Shown one piece after another: positions 29,030 to 38,246 of a DNA stretch of 64,000 bases. Both the position numbers and the translations under genes were made by a program. Every line of letters starts with the position of its first letter. Positions within the stretch are counted from its first letter, which is position 1. The notes below the pieces were generated by a model. That model saw only the letters and a program-made list of their open reading frames with translations, searched no databases and was not told where the DNA came from. The DNA is from an uncultured Prevotellaceae bacterium (GTDB lineage: Bacteria > Bacteroidota > Bacteroidia > Bacteroidales > Bacteroidaceae), in the NCBI GenBank assembly GCA_946407895.1, contig CAMJQA010000003.1, positions 40,295-104,294 on the forward strand, given 5' to 3'.

Positions 29030-29559
29030 TTTCTTTCCTCCTTAATCAAATTATAGAGTTTCTTCCTGATGCGCTTCAGCCGGTTAGCCAGCGCCAGGGG
29101 GTTAGAGTCCATGATGTAGGCAATATCCTTCAGGGGCAGCTCATCGTAGTAGTAGAGCTGTATGAGCGAGCGCTCCAGCGGGCGGAGCCGTTCCAGGGCC
29201 CTGTCCAGCTGCTCCAGTTCAACCCGCTCGGGTTCCGCCTCGTCCGCCTTGTGCAGGAAGGCGTCGTCGTCGAGCGATACCGTAGGCAGACGCTTGCGCT
29301 TGAGGTGGTTGACGGCTGTATTCCAGGCGATGCGCCGCAACCAGGTGGAGAACGAGGCCTGCCCAGGGTCGTAGGAGCCGATGTGGCCGAAAGCCTTTAC
29401 GAAGGTGTCCTGCGCCAGTTCCTCGGCATCAAGCTCATTGCCGACGGTTTGGAGGAGGAAGCGCAACACTTCCTGGGCATATCGGCCGAGGAAGTAGTCG
29501 TAAGCCTTCTCCTTGCCGTGCCTGACGGCTTGCAACATCTCATTCTCCAGGTCGGTCAT
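29026..29559 (-). CDS. ECF-type RNA polymerase sigma factor
   Basis: AEELAQDTFVKAFGHIGSYDPGQASFSTWLRRIAWNTAVNHLKRKR...LPLKDIAYIMDSNPLALANRLKRIRKKL. Confidence 0.9.
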   Translation of the reverse strand: MTDLENEMLQAVRHGKEKAYDYFLGRYAQEVLRFLLQTVGNELDAEELAQDTFVKAFGHIGSYDPGQASFSTWLRRIAWNTAVNHLKRKRLPTVSLDDDAFLHKADEAEPERVELEQLDRALERLRPLERSLIQLYYYDELPLKDIAYIMDSNPLALANRLKRIRKKLYNLIKEERK

Positions 29560-29744
29560 ATTTGCTCTTGCGGGCTCCTTTTTTATCTTTTCCTATTCAA
29601 ATATACAACTCTTTCGGGAAATTATATCGCTCCGGGGCAACTTTTTTTCGTTGCCGGCCCCTATTTCATTTATTTATTCGTACCTCGGAGAGCACCGCTC
29701 GAAGGCTGTTTCGCTCGGATAAGCAAAAATAAAACTGCTTTTAT

Positions 29745-29775
29745 TTTGTTTATCCCTCGCTTAATCGTACCTTTG
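29745..29775 (+). promoter_or_regulatory. Upstream copy of the lysS promoter
   Basis: TTTG-N19-TACCTTTG. Confidence 0.75.
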
Positions 29776-29831
29776 AGACTGTCGCTCGAAGGTACTTTCG
29801 CTCGGATAAGCAAAAATAAAATTGCTTTTAT

Positions 29832-29862
29832 TTTGTTTATCCCTCGCTTAATCGTACCTTTG
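29832..29862 (+). promoter_or_regulatory. Proximal lysS promoter
   Basis: TTTG-N19-TACCTTTG, 28 bp before the ATG. Confidence 0.85.
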
Positions 29863-29890
29863 CGGCCGATTTATACATTATATATATAAT

Positions 29891-31687
29891 ATGGCAAACA
29901 GCAATCTGAATATTCTGGAGCTGAGCGAACAGGAAATAGTTCGCCGCAACAACCTGCAGCAGCTGCGCGAGCTGGGCATCAACCCCTACCCTGCTGCCGA
30001 ATACCCCACCGACGCATTCTCGACCGAGATAAGGGACAGTTTCGTGGACCTGCCCACTATGAAGAACGAGCAGGGCGAGGAAGTACCCACCCCCGCCACG
30101 CCGGAGAACAGCCGCATGGTATGCATAGCCGGCCGCATCATGAGCAAGCGCATCATGGGCAAGGCATCGTTTGCAGAACTGCTTGACTCGCGCGGCCGCA
30201 TTCAGGTGTACCTGACGCGCGACGACCTCTCCACGGGCGAGGACACCACCCTGTACAATGTGGTATGGAAGAAGCTGCTCGACCTGGGCGACTTCATCGG
30301 CGTGAAGGGCTTCGTGTTCCGCACGCAGACGGGCGAGATCAGCGTCCACGCCCTGGAGCTGACGGTGCTCTCGAAGAGCCTGCGCCCCCTGCCCGTGGTG
30401 AAGACGGATGCCGACGGCAAAGTGTATGATGCCTTTGACGACCCCGAGCTGCGCTACCGCCAGCGGTACGTTGACCTCATCGTGAATGCTGGCGTGAAGG
30501 AGACTTTCCTGAAGCGCGCCACCATCATACGCACCATGCGCCGCATTCTGGACGAGGCCGGATATACCGAGGTGGACACGCCCATCCTGCAGAACATAGC
30601 AGGCGGTGCCAGCGCGCGCCCATTCATTACACACTTCAACGCCCTGAACCAGGACATGTATATGCGCATAGCCACGGAGCTCTACCTGAAGCGCCTCATC
30701 GTGGGCGGCTTCGAGGGCGTATATGAGATGGGCAAGAACTTCCGCAACGAGGGCATGGACAAGACGCACAACCCCGAGTTCACCTGCATGGAGCTGTACG
30801 TTAGCTATAAAGACCTGCTGTGGGGAATGACGTTCACGGAGAAGATGCTGGAGCAAATATGCACCGCCGTGAACGGCAAGCCCGAGGTGGAGATAGACGG
30901 ACAGACGATATCCTTCCGCGCCCCCTTCCGTCGGCTGCCAATACTGGATGCCATCAGGGAGAAGACGGGCTTCGACTGCACGGGCCGGAGCGAGGAGGAG
31001 ATACGCGCCTTCTGCCGCGAGAAGGGCATGGAGGTGGACGAGACGATGGGCAAGGGCAAGCTCATAGACGAGCTCTTCGGCGAGTTCTGCGAGGGCAGTT
31101 TCATACAGCCCACCTTCATCACCGACTATCCCGTGGAGATGTCGCCCCTGACGAAGATGCACCGCTCGAAGCCCGGCCTGACCGAGCGCTTCGAGCTGAT
31201 GGTGAACGGCAAGGAGCTGGCCAACGCCTACTCGGAGCTGAACGACCCCATCGACCAGGAGGAACGCTTCAAGGAGCAGATGCGGCTGGCGCAGAAGGGC
31301 GACGACGAGGCCATGATCATCGACCACGACTTCCTGCGCGCCCTGCAGTACGGCATGCCGCCCACCTTCGGCATAGGCATAGGCATAGACCGCCTGGTGA
31401 TGCTGCTGACGGGCAAGTTCGCCATCGGCGAGGTCATGCTCTTCCCGCAGATGAAGCCCGAGGTGAAGGCGCCGCGCGACAAGGACGAGGCCTTCCAGGC
31501 CCTGGGCATAGCCGAGGACTTCATACCCATACTGCGCAAGGCCGGCTACAACCTGGTGAGCACCCTGCAGGGCGTGGCACCCGCCAAGCTGCAGCAGCAA
31601 ATCATTGAGATTGTGAAGAAATACAAGCTGGACATCGAGAAGCCCAGCCAGGAGACAATAGCCGAATGGGTGAAGCAGAAGGCATAG
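29891..31687 (+). CDS. lysS: Lysine--tRNA ligase (class II)
   Basis: RQRYVDLIVNAGVKETFLKRATIIRTMRRILDEAGYTEVDTPILQNIAGGASARPFITHFNALNQDMYMRIATELYLKRL. Confidence 0.97.
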   Translation: MANSNLNILELSEQEIVRRNNLQQLRELGINPYPAAEYPTDAFSTEIRDSFVDLPTMKNEQGEEVPTPATPENSRMVCIAGRIMSKRIMGKASFAELLDSRGRIQVYLTRDDLSTGEDTTLYNVVWKKLLDLGDFIGVKGFVFRTQTGEISVHALELTVLSKSLRPLPVVKTDADGKVYDAFDDPELRYRQRYVDLIVNAGVKETFLKRATIIRTMRRILDEAGYTEVDTPILQNIAGGASARPFITHFNALNQDMYMRIATELYLKRLIVGGFEGVYEMGKNFRNEGMDKTHNPEFTCMELYVSYKDLLWGMTFTEKMLEQICTAVNGKPEVEIDGQTISFRAPFRRLPILDAIREKTGFDCTGRSEEEIRAFCREKGMEVDETMGKGKLIDELFGEFCEGSFIQPTFITDYPVEMSPLTKMHRSKPGLTERFELMVNGKELANAYSELNDPIDQEERFKEQMRLAQKGDDEAMIIDHDFLRALQYGMPPTFGIGIGIDRLVMLLTGKFAIGEVMLFPQMKPEVKAPRDKDEAFQALGIAEDFIPILRKAGYNLVSTLQGVAPAKLQQQIIEIVKKYKLDIEKPSQETIAEWVKQKA

Positions 31688-32670
31688 GACGCATAGCCAT
31701 ACTGGGCGGAGGCAGCTGGGCCACGGCTATTGCCAAGATGGTGCTGGAGCATACCCAGGAGATATGGTGGTACCTGAGGCGCGAAGACCGCATCGAGGAC
31801 TTCCGCCGCCTGGGGCATAACCCTGCCTACCTGACCAGCGTGCACTTCGACGTCGGCCGCATCCACTTCTGCAGCGACATAAACGAGGCGGTGGAGGCCT
31901 GTCAGACGCTCATCTTCGTCACGCCCTCGCCCTACCTGAAGGGGCACCTCAGGAAGCTGAAGGTGCGCCTGCGCGACAAGTTCCTGCTTACCGCCATCAA
32001 GGGCATTGTGCCCGACGAGAACATGATATGCAGCGAATACTTCCACCAGTTCTACAACGTGCCCGAGGAGAACCTGGCCGTGCTGGGCGGGCCCAGCCAT
32101 GCCGAGGAGGTGGCCCTGGGCCGGCTGACGTACCTGACCGTGGGCTGCGTGGAGGAGGAGAAGGCCGCCGGCCTGGCCCGCTTCTTTGCCAGCGACTACG
32201 TGAAGACGAAGACGAGCCGCGACGTGATAGGCATCGAGTACGCCAGCGTGCTGAAGAACGTGTATGCCATAGCCGCCGGCATCTGCCACGGGCTGAAGTA
32301 CGGCGACAACTTCCAGGCCGTGCTCATCAGCAACGCCATTCAGGAGATGGACCGCTTCCTGAGGACCGTACACCCCCTGGAGCGCAGCATCATCGACTCG
32401 GTATATACCGGCGACCTGCTGGTGACGGGCTACTCCAACTTCAGCCGCAACCGCGTGTTCGGCACGATGATAGGCAACGGCTATAGCGTGAAGAGCGCCC
32501 AGCTGGAGATGGAGATGATTGCCGAGGGATACTTCGGCACCAAGTGCATGAAGGACATCAACAAGCACCTGCACGTGAACATGCCCATCCTGGACGCCGT
32601 CTATAACATCCTGTACGAGCGCATCTCGCCCACCATAGAGATCAAGCTGCTGAGCGAGGCCTTCAGGTAA
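31666..32670 (+). CDS. gpsA: NAD(P)H-dependent glycerol-3-phosphate dehydrogenase
   Basis: IAILGGGSWATAIAKMVLEH...AVLGGPSHAEEVALGR. Confidence 0.93.
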   Translation: MGEAEGIGRIAILGGGSWATAIAKMVLEHTQEIWWYLRREDRIEDFRRLGHNPAYLTSVHFDVGRIHFCSDINEAVEACQTLIFVTPSPYLKGHLRKLKVRLRDKFLLTAIKGIVPDENMICSEYFHQFYNVPEENLAVLGGPSHAEEVALGRLTYLTVGCVEEEKAAGLARFFASDYVKTKTSRDVIGIEYASVLKNVYAIAAGICHGLKYGDNFQAVLISNAIQEMDRFLRTVHPLERSIIDSVYTGDLLVTGYSNFSRNRVFGTMIGNGYSVKSAQLEMEMIAEGYFGTKCMKDINKHLHVNMPILDAVYNILYERISPTIEIKLLSEAFR

Positions 32671-32745
32671 CCGGGGCGAGAAGGAGGGGCGAACCCACAG
32701 AGAAAGAACAGATAAACCGAATAATCAGAATAACAGACAGAAACA

Positions 32746-34077
32746 ATGATCAAGTTAGACATCACCAAGGCGCTCGTAAGCGCCGCTGAGATTGAAGCCG
32801 TGAAGGGCCAGGTTATTGCCGCCCAGACGGCACTGGAGGAGGGCAACTGCCCGGGTAATGATTTCCTTGGCTGGCTGCACCTGCCCACCGGAATTACCGC
32901 TGAGTTCATGACCAAGCTGCAGGAGTGCACGCAGACGCTGCGCGAGAACTGCGACACGGTGGTCGTGGCCGGAATCGGAGGCTCCTACCTGGGCGCCCGA
33001 GCCATCATCGAGGCCCTGGGCAACAGCTTCCAGTGGCTCACCAACAAGGGCGAGAACCCCAACATACTCTTTGCCGGCAACAACATCGGCGAGGACTACC
33101 TGTACGAGCTCACCGAGTACCTGCGCGACAGGCGCTTCGGCGTCATCAACATCTCGAAGAGCGGCACCACCACGGAGACGGCCCTGGCCTTCCGCCTGCT
33201 GAAGAAGCAGTGCGAGCAGCAGCGCGGCAAGGAGATGGCCCGCCGCGTAATCGTTGCCATCACCGACGCCAGGAAAGGCGCCGCCCGCACCTGCGCCGAC
33301 AAGGAGGGCTACACCAGCTTCGTCATCCCCGACAACGTGGGCGGACGCTTCAGCGTGCTCACCCCCGTGGGCCTGCTGCCCATCGCCGTGGCCGGCTTCG
33401 ACATAGCCAAGCTCGTGCAGGGCGCAGCCGACATGGAGCAGGCCGTGGCCGAGGGCGTACCCTTCGAGGAGAACCCCTGCCTCAAGTACGCAGCCGTGCG
33501 CAACATACTCTACCGGCAGGGCAAGAAGATTGAGATACTCGTGAACTTCCAGCCCAAGCTGCACTACATGAACGAGTGGTGGAAGCAGCTCTACGGCGAG
33601 AGCGAAGGCAAGGACGGCAAGGGCATCTTCCCCGCAGCCGTGGACTTCTCCACCGACCTGCACTCCATGGGACAGTGGATTCAGGAGGGCGAGCGCACCA
33701 TCTTCGAGACCGTGGTCAGCATAGAGGAGCCCGAGCACAAGCTGCTCTTCCCCAGCGACGAGGAGAACCTGGACGGCCTGAACTTCCTGGCCGGCAAGCG
33801 CGTCGACGAGGTGAACAAGATGGCCGAGCTGGGCACACAGCTGGCACACGTGGACGGCGGCGTGCCCAACATGCGCATCGTCGTGCCGCGACTGAACGAG
33901 TACTACATCGGCCAGCTCATCTACTTCTTCGAGAAGGCATGCGGCATCAGCGGCCTCACGCTCGGCGTGAACCCCTTCAACCAGCCCGGCGTGGAGGCAT
34001 ACAAGAAGAACATGTTCGCCCTGCTGGGCAAGCCAGGCTACGAGAAGGAGACCGAAGAGATAAAGAAGAGGCTCTGA
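32746..34077 (+). CDS. pgi: Glucose-6-phosphate isomerase
   Basis: [20 protein letters not shown]...[19 protein letters not shown]. Confidence 0.97.
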   Translation: MIKLDITKALVSAAEIEAVKGQVIAAQTALEEGNCPGNDFLGWLHLPTGITAEFMTKLQECTQTLRENCDTVVVAGIGGSYLGARAIIEALGNSFQWLTNKGENPNILFAGNNIGEDYLYELTEYLRDRRFGVINISKSGTTTETALAFRLLKKQCEQQRGKEMARRVIVAITDARKGAARTCADKEGYTSFVIPDNVGGRFSVLTPVGLLPIAVAGFDIAKLVQGAADMEQAVAEGVPFEENPCLKYAAVRNILYRQGKKIEILVNFQPKLHYMNEWWKQLYGESEGKDGKGIFPAAVDFSTDLHSMGQWIQEGERTIFETVVSIEEPEHKLLFPSDEENLDGLNFLAGKRVDEVNKMAELGTQLAHVDGGVPNMRIVVPRLNEYYIGQLIYFFEKACGISGLTLGVNPFNQPGVEAYKKNMFALLGKPGYEKETEEIKKRL

Positions 34078-34139
34078 CCCGACCGCAGGCCCGCGGCCCA
34101 CACAGACCCGACCGGCCAGACCGGACGAACCTGAAAAAA

Positions 34140-34375
34140 GGCGACCGGTCAGACCGGACGAGCCCGGAAAGCGTTGCGGGACACTTCCGGTCAGACCGGA
34201 CGACCCCGGAAAGCGTTGCGGAGCACTTCCGGTCAGACCGGACGACCCCAGAAAGCGTTGCGGAGCACTTCCGGTCAGACCGGATGAGCCCGGAAAGCGT
34301 TGCGGAGCATTTCCGGTCAGACCCGACGAGCCCGGAAAGCGTTGCGGAGCACTTCCGGTCAGACCCGACGGGTTC
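34140..34375. repeat. 42-bp tandem array, about 5.5 copies
   Basis: gcgttgcgg at 34171, 34213, 34255, 34297, 34339; units contain the 15-nt palindrome TCCGGTC-A-GACCGGA, degraded in the last copies. Confidence 0.95.
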
Positions 34376-34430
34376 GCGACAGACCCGGCCGGTCAGGCCC
34401 CATACACCAACAACCCCAACATGAGACCCA

Positions 34431-35162
34431 TTGAATAAGACCACAAACAGCCCCGCCGCCCCGCGCCCGGCAGCCATCGGGCCAGCTACGAGACCCCGCG
34501 CCGCCCTGTTCGACATGGACGGCGTGCTCTTCGACAGCATGCCCAACCACGCCTACTCGTGGAGCCACGCCATGACCCAGTTCGGGCTGCAGATGACGGC
34601 CCGCGAGGCCTACATGAACGAGGGCCGCACGGGCAGCGGCACCATCAACATACTGGCCCGCCGATGCTGGGGGCGCGATGCCACCGAGGAGGAGATACAG
34701 CGCATCTACCAGGCCAAGAGCCAGCTCTTCAACGCCCTGCCCCAGGCCAAGCCCATGCCCGGCGCACTGCAGGCCCTCACGGCCGCCCGCGAGAGGGGGC
34801 TCACCATCGTGCTCGTCACAGGCAGCGCACAGGCCTCGCTGCTCGAGCGGCTCGAAGCCCACTTCCCCGGCTTCTTCAGCCCCGAACGGATGGTAACCGG
34901 CTTCGACGTGAAGCACGGCAAGCCCCACCCCGAGCCCTACCTGATGGGGCTCGCCAGGGCAGGCATAACCGCCCGCGAGGCCGTGGTGGTGGAGAATGCC
35001 CCCCTGGGCGTAGAGGCCGGCCACGCCGCTGGCATCTTCACCCTGGCAGCCAACACCGGCCCCCTGCCCGACCAGGTGCTCAGCCAGGCAGGCGCCGACC
35101 TGGTGCTGCCCCACATGCAGGCCGTGGCCGAATGGTTCATGGCCCTGCCCCCGGCCCAATGA
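34431..35162 (+). CDS. HAD-family hydrolase (beta-phosphoglucomutase-like)
   Basis: RAALFDMDGVLFDSMPNHAYSW...VLVTGSAQASLLERLE...KPHPEPYLMGLARAGI; start codon would be TTG. Confidence 0.85.
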   Translation: MNKTTNSPAAPRPAAIGPATRPRAALFDMDGVLFDSMPNHAYSWSHAMTQFGLQMTAREAYMNEGRTGSGTINILARRCWGRDATEEEIQRIYQAKSQLFNALPQAKPMPGALQALTAARERGLTIVLVTGSAQASLLERLEAHFPGFFSPERMVTGFDVKHGKPHPEPYLMGLARAGITAREAVVVENAPLGVEAGHAAGIFTLAANTGPLPDQVLSQAGADLVLPHMQAVAEWFMALPPAQ

Positions 35163-35191
35163 CTCAAGCAAGAACCTACAAACGAAGCGAC

Positions 35192-35707
35192 ATGAAGAAA
35201 CTGCTCATCACCATCCTTTGCGCAGGAACGCTCACCGCCTGCATCAACGACGACAAAGACGAGCCCCGGGAACAAGACGTCATAAGCGTAGGGCAGAAGC
35301 TACCCCAGTTCAGCGTCACCACCAGCGACGGCACCCAGGTCAGCACCCAGACGCTGCTCGGCCGCCGGTCGGTAGTCGTCTTCTTCAGCACCACCTGCCC
35401 CGACTGCCAGCGCGAGCTGCCCCGCATCGACTCGCTCTACCGCGCCCGCCAGAACGACGCCCTCTTCAGCCTCGTCTGCATAGCGCGCGACCAGCAGCAG
35501 CAGCCCATACAGGCCTTCTGGGAGGCAAAAGGCCTCATCATGCCGTATTCACCACAGACGGGCCGCAAGGTTTACGAACTGTTTGCCCGCTCCGTCATCC
35601 CGCGCATCTACATGGCCTCCACCGACGGCGTGGTGCGCTATATGCACGACGACCAGGACATGCCCACCTTTCAGCAGCTGAACGACGAGCTCGAAAGCAT
35701 AGACTAA
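35192..35707 (+). CDS. TlpA-like thioredoxin-fold lipoprotein
   Basis: MKKLLITILCAGTLTACI lipobox; VVVFFSTTCPDCQRELPRIDSLY. Confidence 0.85.
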   Translation: MKKLLITILCAGTLTACINDDKDEPREQDVISVGQKLPQFSVTTSDGTQVSTQTLLGRRSVVVFFSTTCPDCQRELPRIDSLYRARQNDALFSLVCIARDQQQQPIQAFWEAKGLIMPYSPQTGRKVYELFARSVIPRIYMASTDGVVRYMHDDQDMPTFQQLNDELESID

Positions 35708-35804
35708 AGCCATCGGAAAGGCCCGGGGGCGTTCCCGAAGACATCGCATTGGCCCTCCGCCCCGCAGGCAAATCCTCCAGGCAAAACAGATTAGAACGCA
35801 AAAA

Positions 35805-35828
35805 GGGGGGCTGACCATTCAGCCCCCC
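35805..35828. terminator. Terminator between convergent genes
   Basis: GGGGGGCTGA-CCAT-TCAGCCCCCC perfect hairpin. Confidence 0.8.
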
Positions 35829-35877
35829 AAATATTTCTGTAGCAAAATTTCCGGATGAATAGGACCTGTGGCCGTCA

Positions 35878-35950
35878 GTCCTTCAGGCCCTCAAGGTTCC
35901 GTTTGGCCTGGAGCTATCTGTCCTTCAAGCCCTCAAGGTTCCGTTTGGCC
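35878..35950 (-). repeat. 42-bp tandem duplication of a gene 3' end
   Basis: ccctcaaggttccgtttggcctg at 35888 and 35930; the outer copy still reads QAKRNLEGLKD*. Confidence 0.9.
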
Positions 35951-37542
35951 TGCTGATTTCCCTCGGCAGCAGCACGGCGGAAATACGCAAGGGCCTGCTC
36001 CTTCTGCCCGGCCTTGTAGAGCGCCACGCCCAGGGCATTCCAGGCACGCGAATCGCCCTTCACCGTCTCCAGGATGGGAAGAGCCTCCTGGAACTTATTC
36101 TCCTTCATCAGGGCCGTGGCACGGTTGATAGCCTTAGCTGCAGCGTCAGGAACATAGTCGAAATAGATGCGCAGATAGCCCGAGTTACGCTGGTCGGCCA
36201 GGATATTCTGGCGCAGGAAGTTCCAGGTGCGTCCGCCATGCAGCTGGCGTATAAGCTGTTCGCGGCGGTTCAGGTTACTCTCCGTATCAATTATCCTCAG
36301 AATCTCGGCAAGCTCCTCCTCGCTCACCCCGGCCAGCACCTCGGGCGTCAGCGCAGCATTCGTAGCCGCTGCGGGCATGCCGGGCAGCACTTCAACCTTC
36401 TGCCCCGCCTTCATCAGGCTGATGTCCTTGATCTGGTCGCGGAACTCCGACCATGCCTCGCAGCCGTTGGCCACTTCATACAAGCTGTCGGGCGTGGGCA
36501 CGTGCTCCTGAATGTATGACTTCAGCGCCAGGCCGCGCTCTTCGCCCAGCTTGCAGTTATTGTCGACAGAGCCTTCGATGGAGGCCAGGCCTATAATCTG
36601 AATCTTCTTCACCGTCGAAATCGTATCGGCCAGCACCTGGCGCGTAATATCCACAATCCTGTCGAGCACGCCCTCGTTGTCGCGGAATGCGGGCTGCAGC
36701 TCGCCCTGGTTAACCGGGAAGAACACATACAGGGCATTGCTCTCCTTACGAAGGATTCGCGTATCGTCATAGGGCTCATACTTGCTGATATGGCTCAGGA
36801 TGGGATTGTTCTTCTGCAACTCGCCGGCACGCCCCGTATTATCCTCGACAAATGCGAAGGTCGGTTCATAGGCCGGGGCAGGCGCGGGCTCGGGCTGAGC
36901 GGGAGGCAGGACGACGGGCTCCTCCTCGTCGCAGGCATGGGCGCGCTCCTTATTGAAGTGCTTGCCTGGCAATACCCATGCCAGGCTAACGGCAGCCTTG
37001 GGCAGGACGAACCATTTGTGACCCGGACCGATCAGGCCGCCGCAATGCTCGCAGTTATACTTGTCGTACCAGGCGTAGCAGAGGTCGGCACCAATCTCAA
37101 ACTCTATGTTCCAGTGCTTATTCTTCCCGATGGGAATGGCATAACCATAGCTGACGCCGGCCCCCACGAAATCGCCCTGGTAGCGGTAGTCGTCCGTGCC
37201 ATAGATCGGCAGGTCGAGGCGCGAAGCGTTAAAATGCGAGTAAACCGCATTGGCACTGAGGAAATGGTGGCTGTATGCCTCGCAGAACCAGTAGCGAGCC
37301 TCGGGCATAACCAGGAGATGGCGCCAGCGACGCGTGGAATTGGTTCCCGTCTCGAACGGGCTGAAGCCCACATTGAGCGCTCCCGTCCACTTCTGCGCGA
37401 AGCGTGCCTCCACACCGAGATTCGGCGTGAGCGCGGCATCATAGAGCAGATTGTTCTTCAACGACCACTGTGCCCGGCCTGCAAAGGGCCACGACAGCAA
37501 TATTATAACAAAAAGAAAAGCTTTCCTTAACATTTGTTCCAA
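35914..37542 (-). CDS. DUF3575-OmpA-like-TPR outer membrane protein
   Basis: WSLKNNLLYDAALTPNLGVEARFAQKWTGALNVGFSPF...; OmpA-like VKKIQIIGLASIEGSVDNNCKLGEERGLALKSYI; C-term TPR AWNALGVALYKAGQKEQALAYFRRAAAEG. Confidence 0.75.
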   Translation of the reverse strand: MEQMLRKAFLFVIILLSWPFAGRAQWSLKNNLLYDAALTPNLGVEARFAQKWTGALNVGFSPFETGTNSTRRWRHLLVMPEARYWFCEAYSHHFLSANAVYSHFNASRLDLPIYGTDDYRYQGDFVGAGVSYGYAIPIGKNKHWNIEFEIGADLCYAWYDKYNCEHCGGLIGPGHKWFVLPKAAVSLAWVLPGKHFNKERAHACDEEEPVVLPPAQPEPAPAPAYEPTFAFVEDNTGRAGELQKNNPILSHISKYEPYDDTRILRKESNALYVFFPVNQGELQPAFRDNEGVLDRIVDITRQVLADTISTVKKIQIIGLASIEGSVDNNCKLGEERGLALKSYIQEHVPTPDSLYEVANGCEAWSEFRDQIKDISLMKAGQKVEVLPGMPAAATNAALTPEVLAGVSEEELAEILRIIDTESNLNRREQLIRQLHGGRTWNFLRQNILADQRNSGYLRIYFDYVPDAAAKAINRATALMKENKFQEALPILETVKGDSRAWNALGVALYKAGQKEQALAYFRRAAAEGNQQAKRNLEGLKDR

Positions 37543-37849
37543 ACTTTAAAGCGATGCAAAGTTATGACTTTTCGGGATAACTTGAAAACAATACGCCCCT
37601 TAAAACTATTAAAATGTGACATTTTAACAATTATTATGGACAATATGGGCTTAATAGCGGAGAATTTTGAAACTTTTTGCGGAAAAGCACGCAGCGATTC
37701 AAAATAATTTCTTATCTTTGTGAGCGAAATCAGAAAAAACATGCACGTCATCCGCCACATACATACAGCAGCCAGTCGCGTCCGGATTCTCCCGGACGGC
37801 GGGCTGAAGCATGCCGCTGCTGCTTCTGCTGCGGACGAGCTACTAAAAT

Positions 37850-37859
37850 CCCCCCCCCC
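37850..37859. repeat. C10 homopolymer tract upstream of cassette B
   Basis: tactaaaatCCCCCCCCCCgcatttt. Confidence 0.9.
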
Positions 37860-38045
37860 GCATTTTACTTATTTAATACAGAGGACGGCCGCTGCGGCCA
37901 CTACGCTGTGCGATTCATTCAGTCCCTCCCCCTGCCTGCCCTACGCGGACGGCAGGAGGAGCTGTGCGCGTATATATATATATAATAATGTATAGGAACA
38001 CGTATAATCAACCTTATAAGTTTAATCATCTAAATCTTATTAGTT

Positions 38046-38201
38046 ATGGAGAAAAAAAGCAAGAAGTTGAGTGTTAAACAGCAGTATGAGGCTCCGCTGA
38101 CGAGAGTCGTCAGACTGCAGAGCGAGAGAATGCTGGCACAGAGCGGCGGTTTGGGCCAGCCGAGTCCGTATCCCACGCAGCCCGACCCGCTCGGATTCTA
38201 A
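38046..38201 (+). CDS. 51-aa small protein with YEAPLTRVVRLQ motif (not in ORF track)
   Basis: MEKKSKKLSVKQQYEAPLTRVVRLQSERMLAQSGGLGQPSPYPTQPDPLGF, ATG 38046 to TAA 38199-38201. Confidence 0.8.
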   Translation: MEKKSKKLSVKQQYEAPLTRVVRLQSERMLAQSGGLGQPSPYPTQPDPLGF

Positions 38202-38246
38202 GTAACCGCAGTGTATAACCCATTAACAAAAGAAAGGAGAAAGACA

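Larger units (their letters stand above)
29678..29866 (+). repeat. 87-bp tandem duplication carrying promoters upstream of lysS
   Basis: tcgtacct at 29678, 29765, 29852 (period 87); flanking ~80 bp nearly identical between the last two units. Confidence 0.9.

Noticed and set aside
29837-31600. 587-aa minus-strand ORF
   Set aside because: Antisense to lysS, with His/Val/Leu-rich composition typical of reverse frames.
32755-34101. 448-aa minus-strand ORF
   Set aside because: Antisense to pgi; no recognisable domain.
33576-34424. 282-aa ORF with ESVAEHFRSDR repeats over pgi and array 2
   Set aside because: Most of it is an out-of-frame reading of pgi; the repeat part is the 42-bp array.
37966-37990. 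(TA)n run upstream of cassette B as a separate regulatory element
   Set aside because: Short and simple AT-rich sequence; may be part of the promoter, but nothing specific can be supported.
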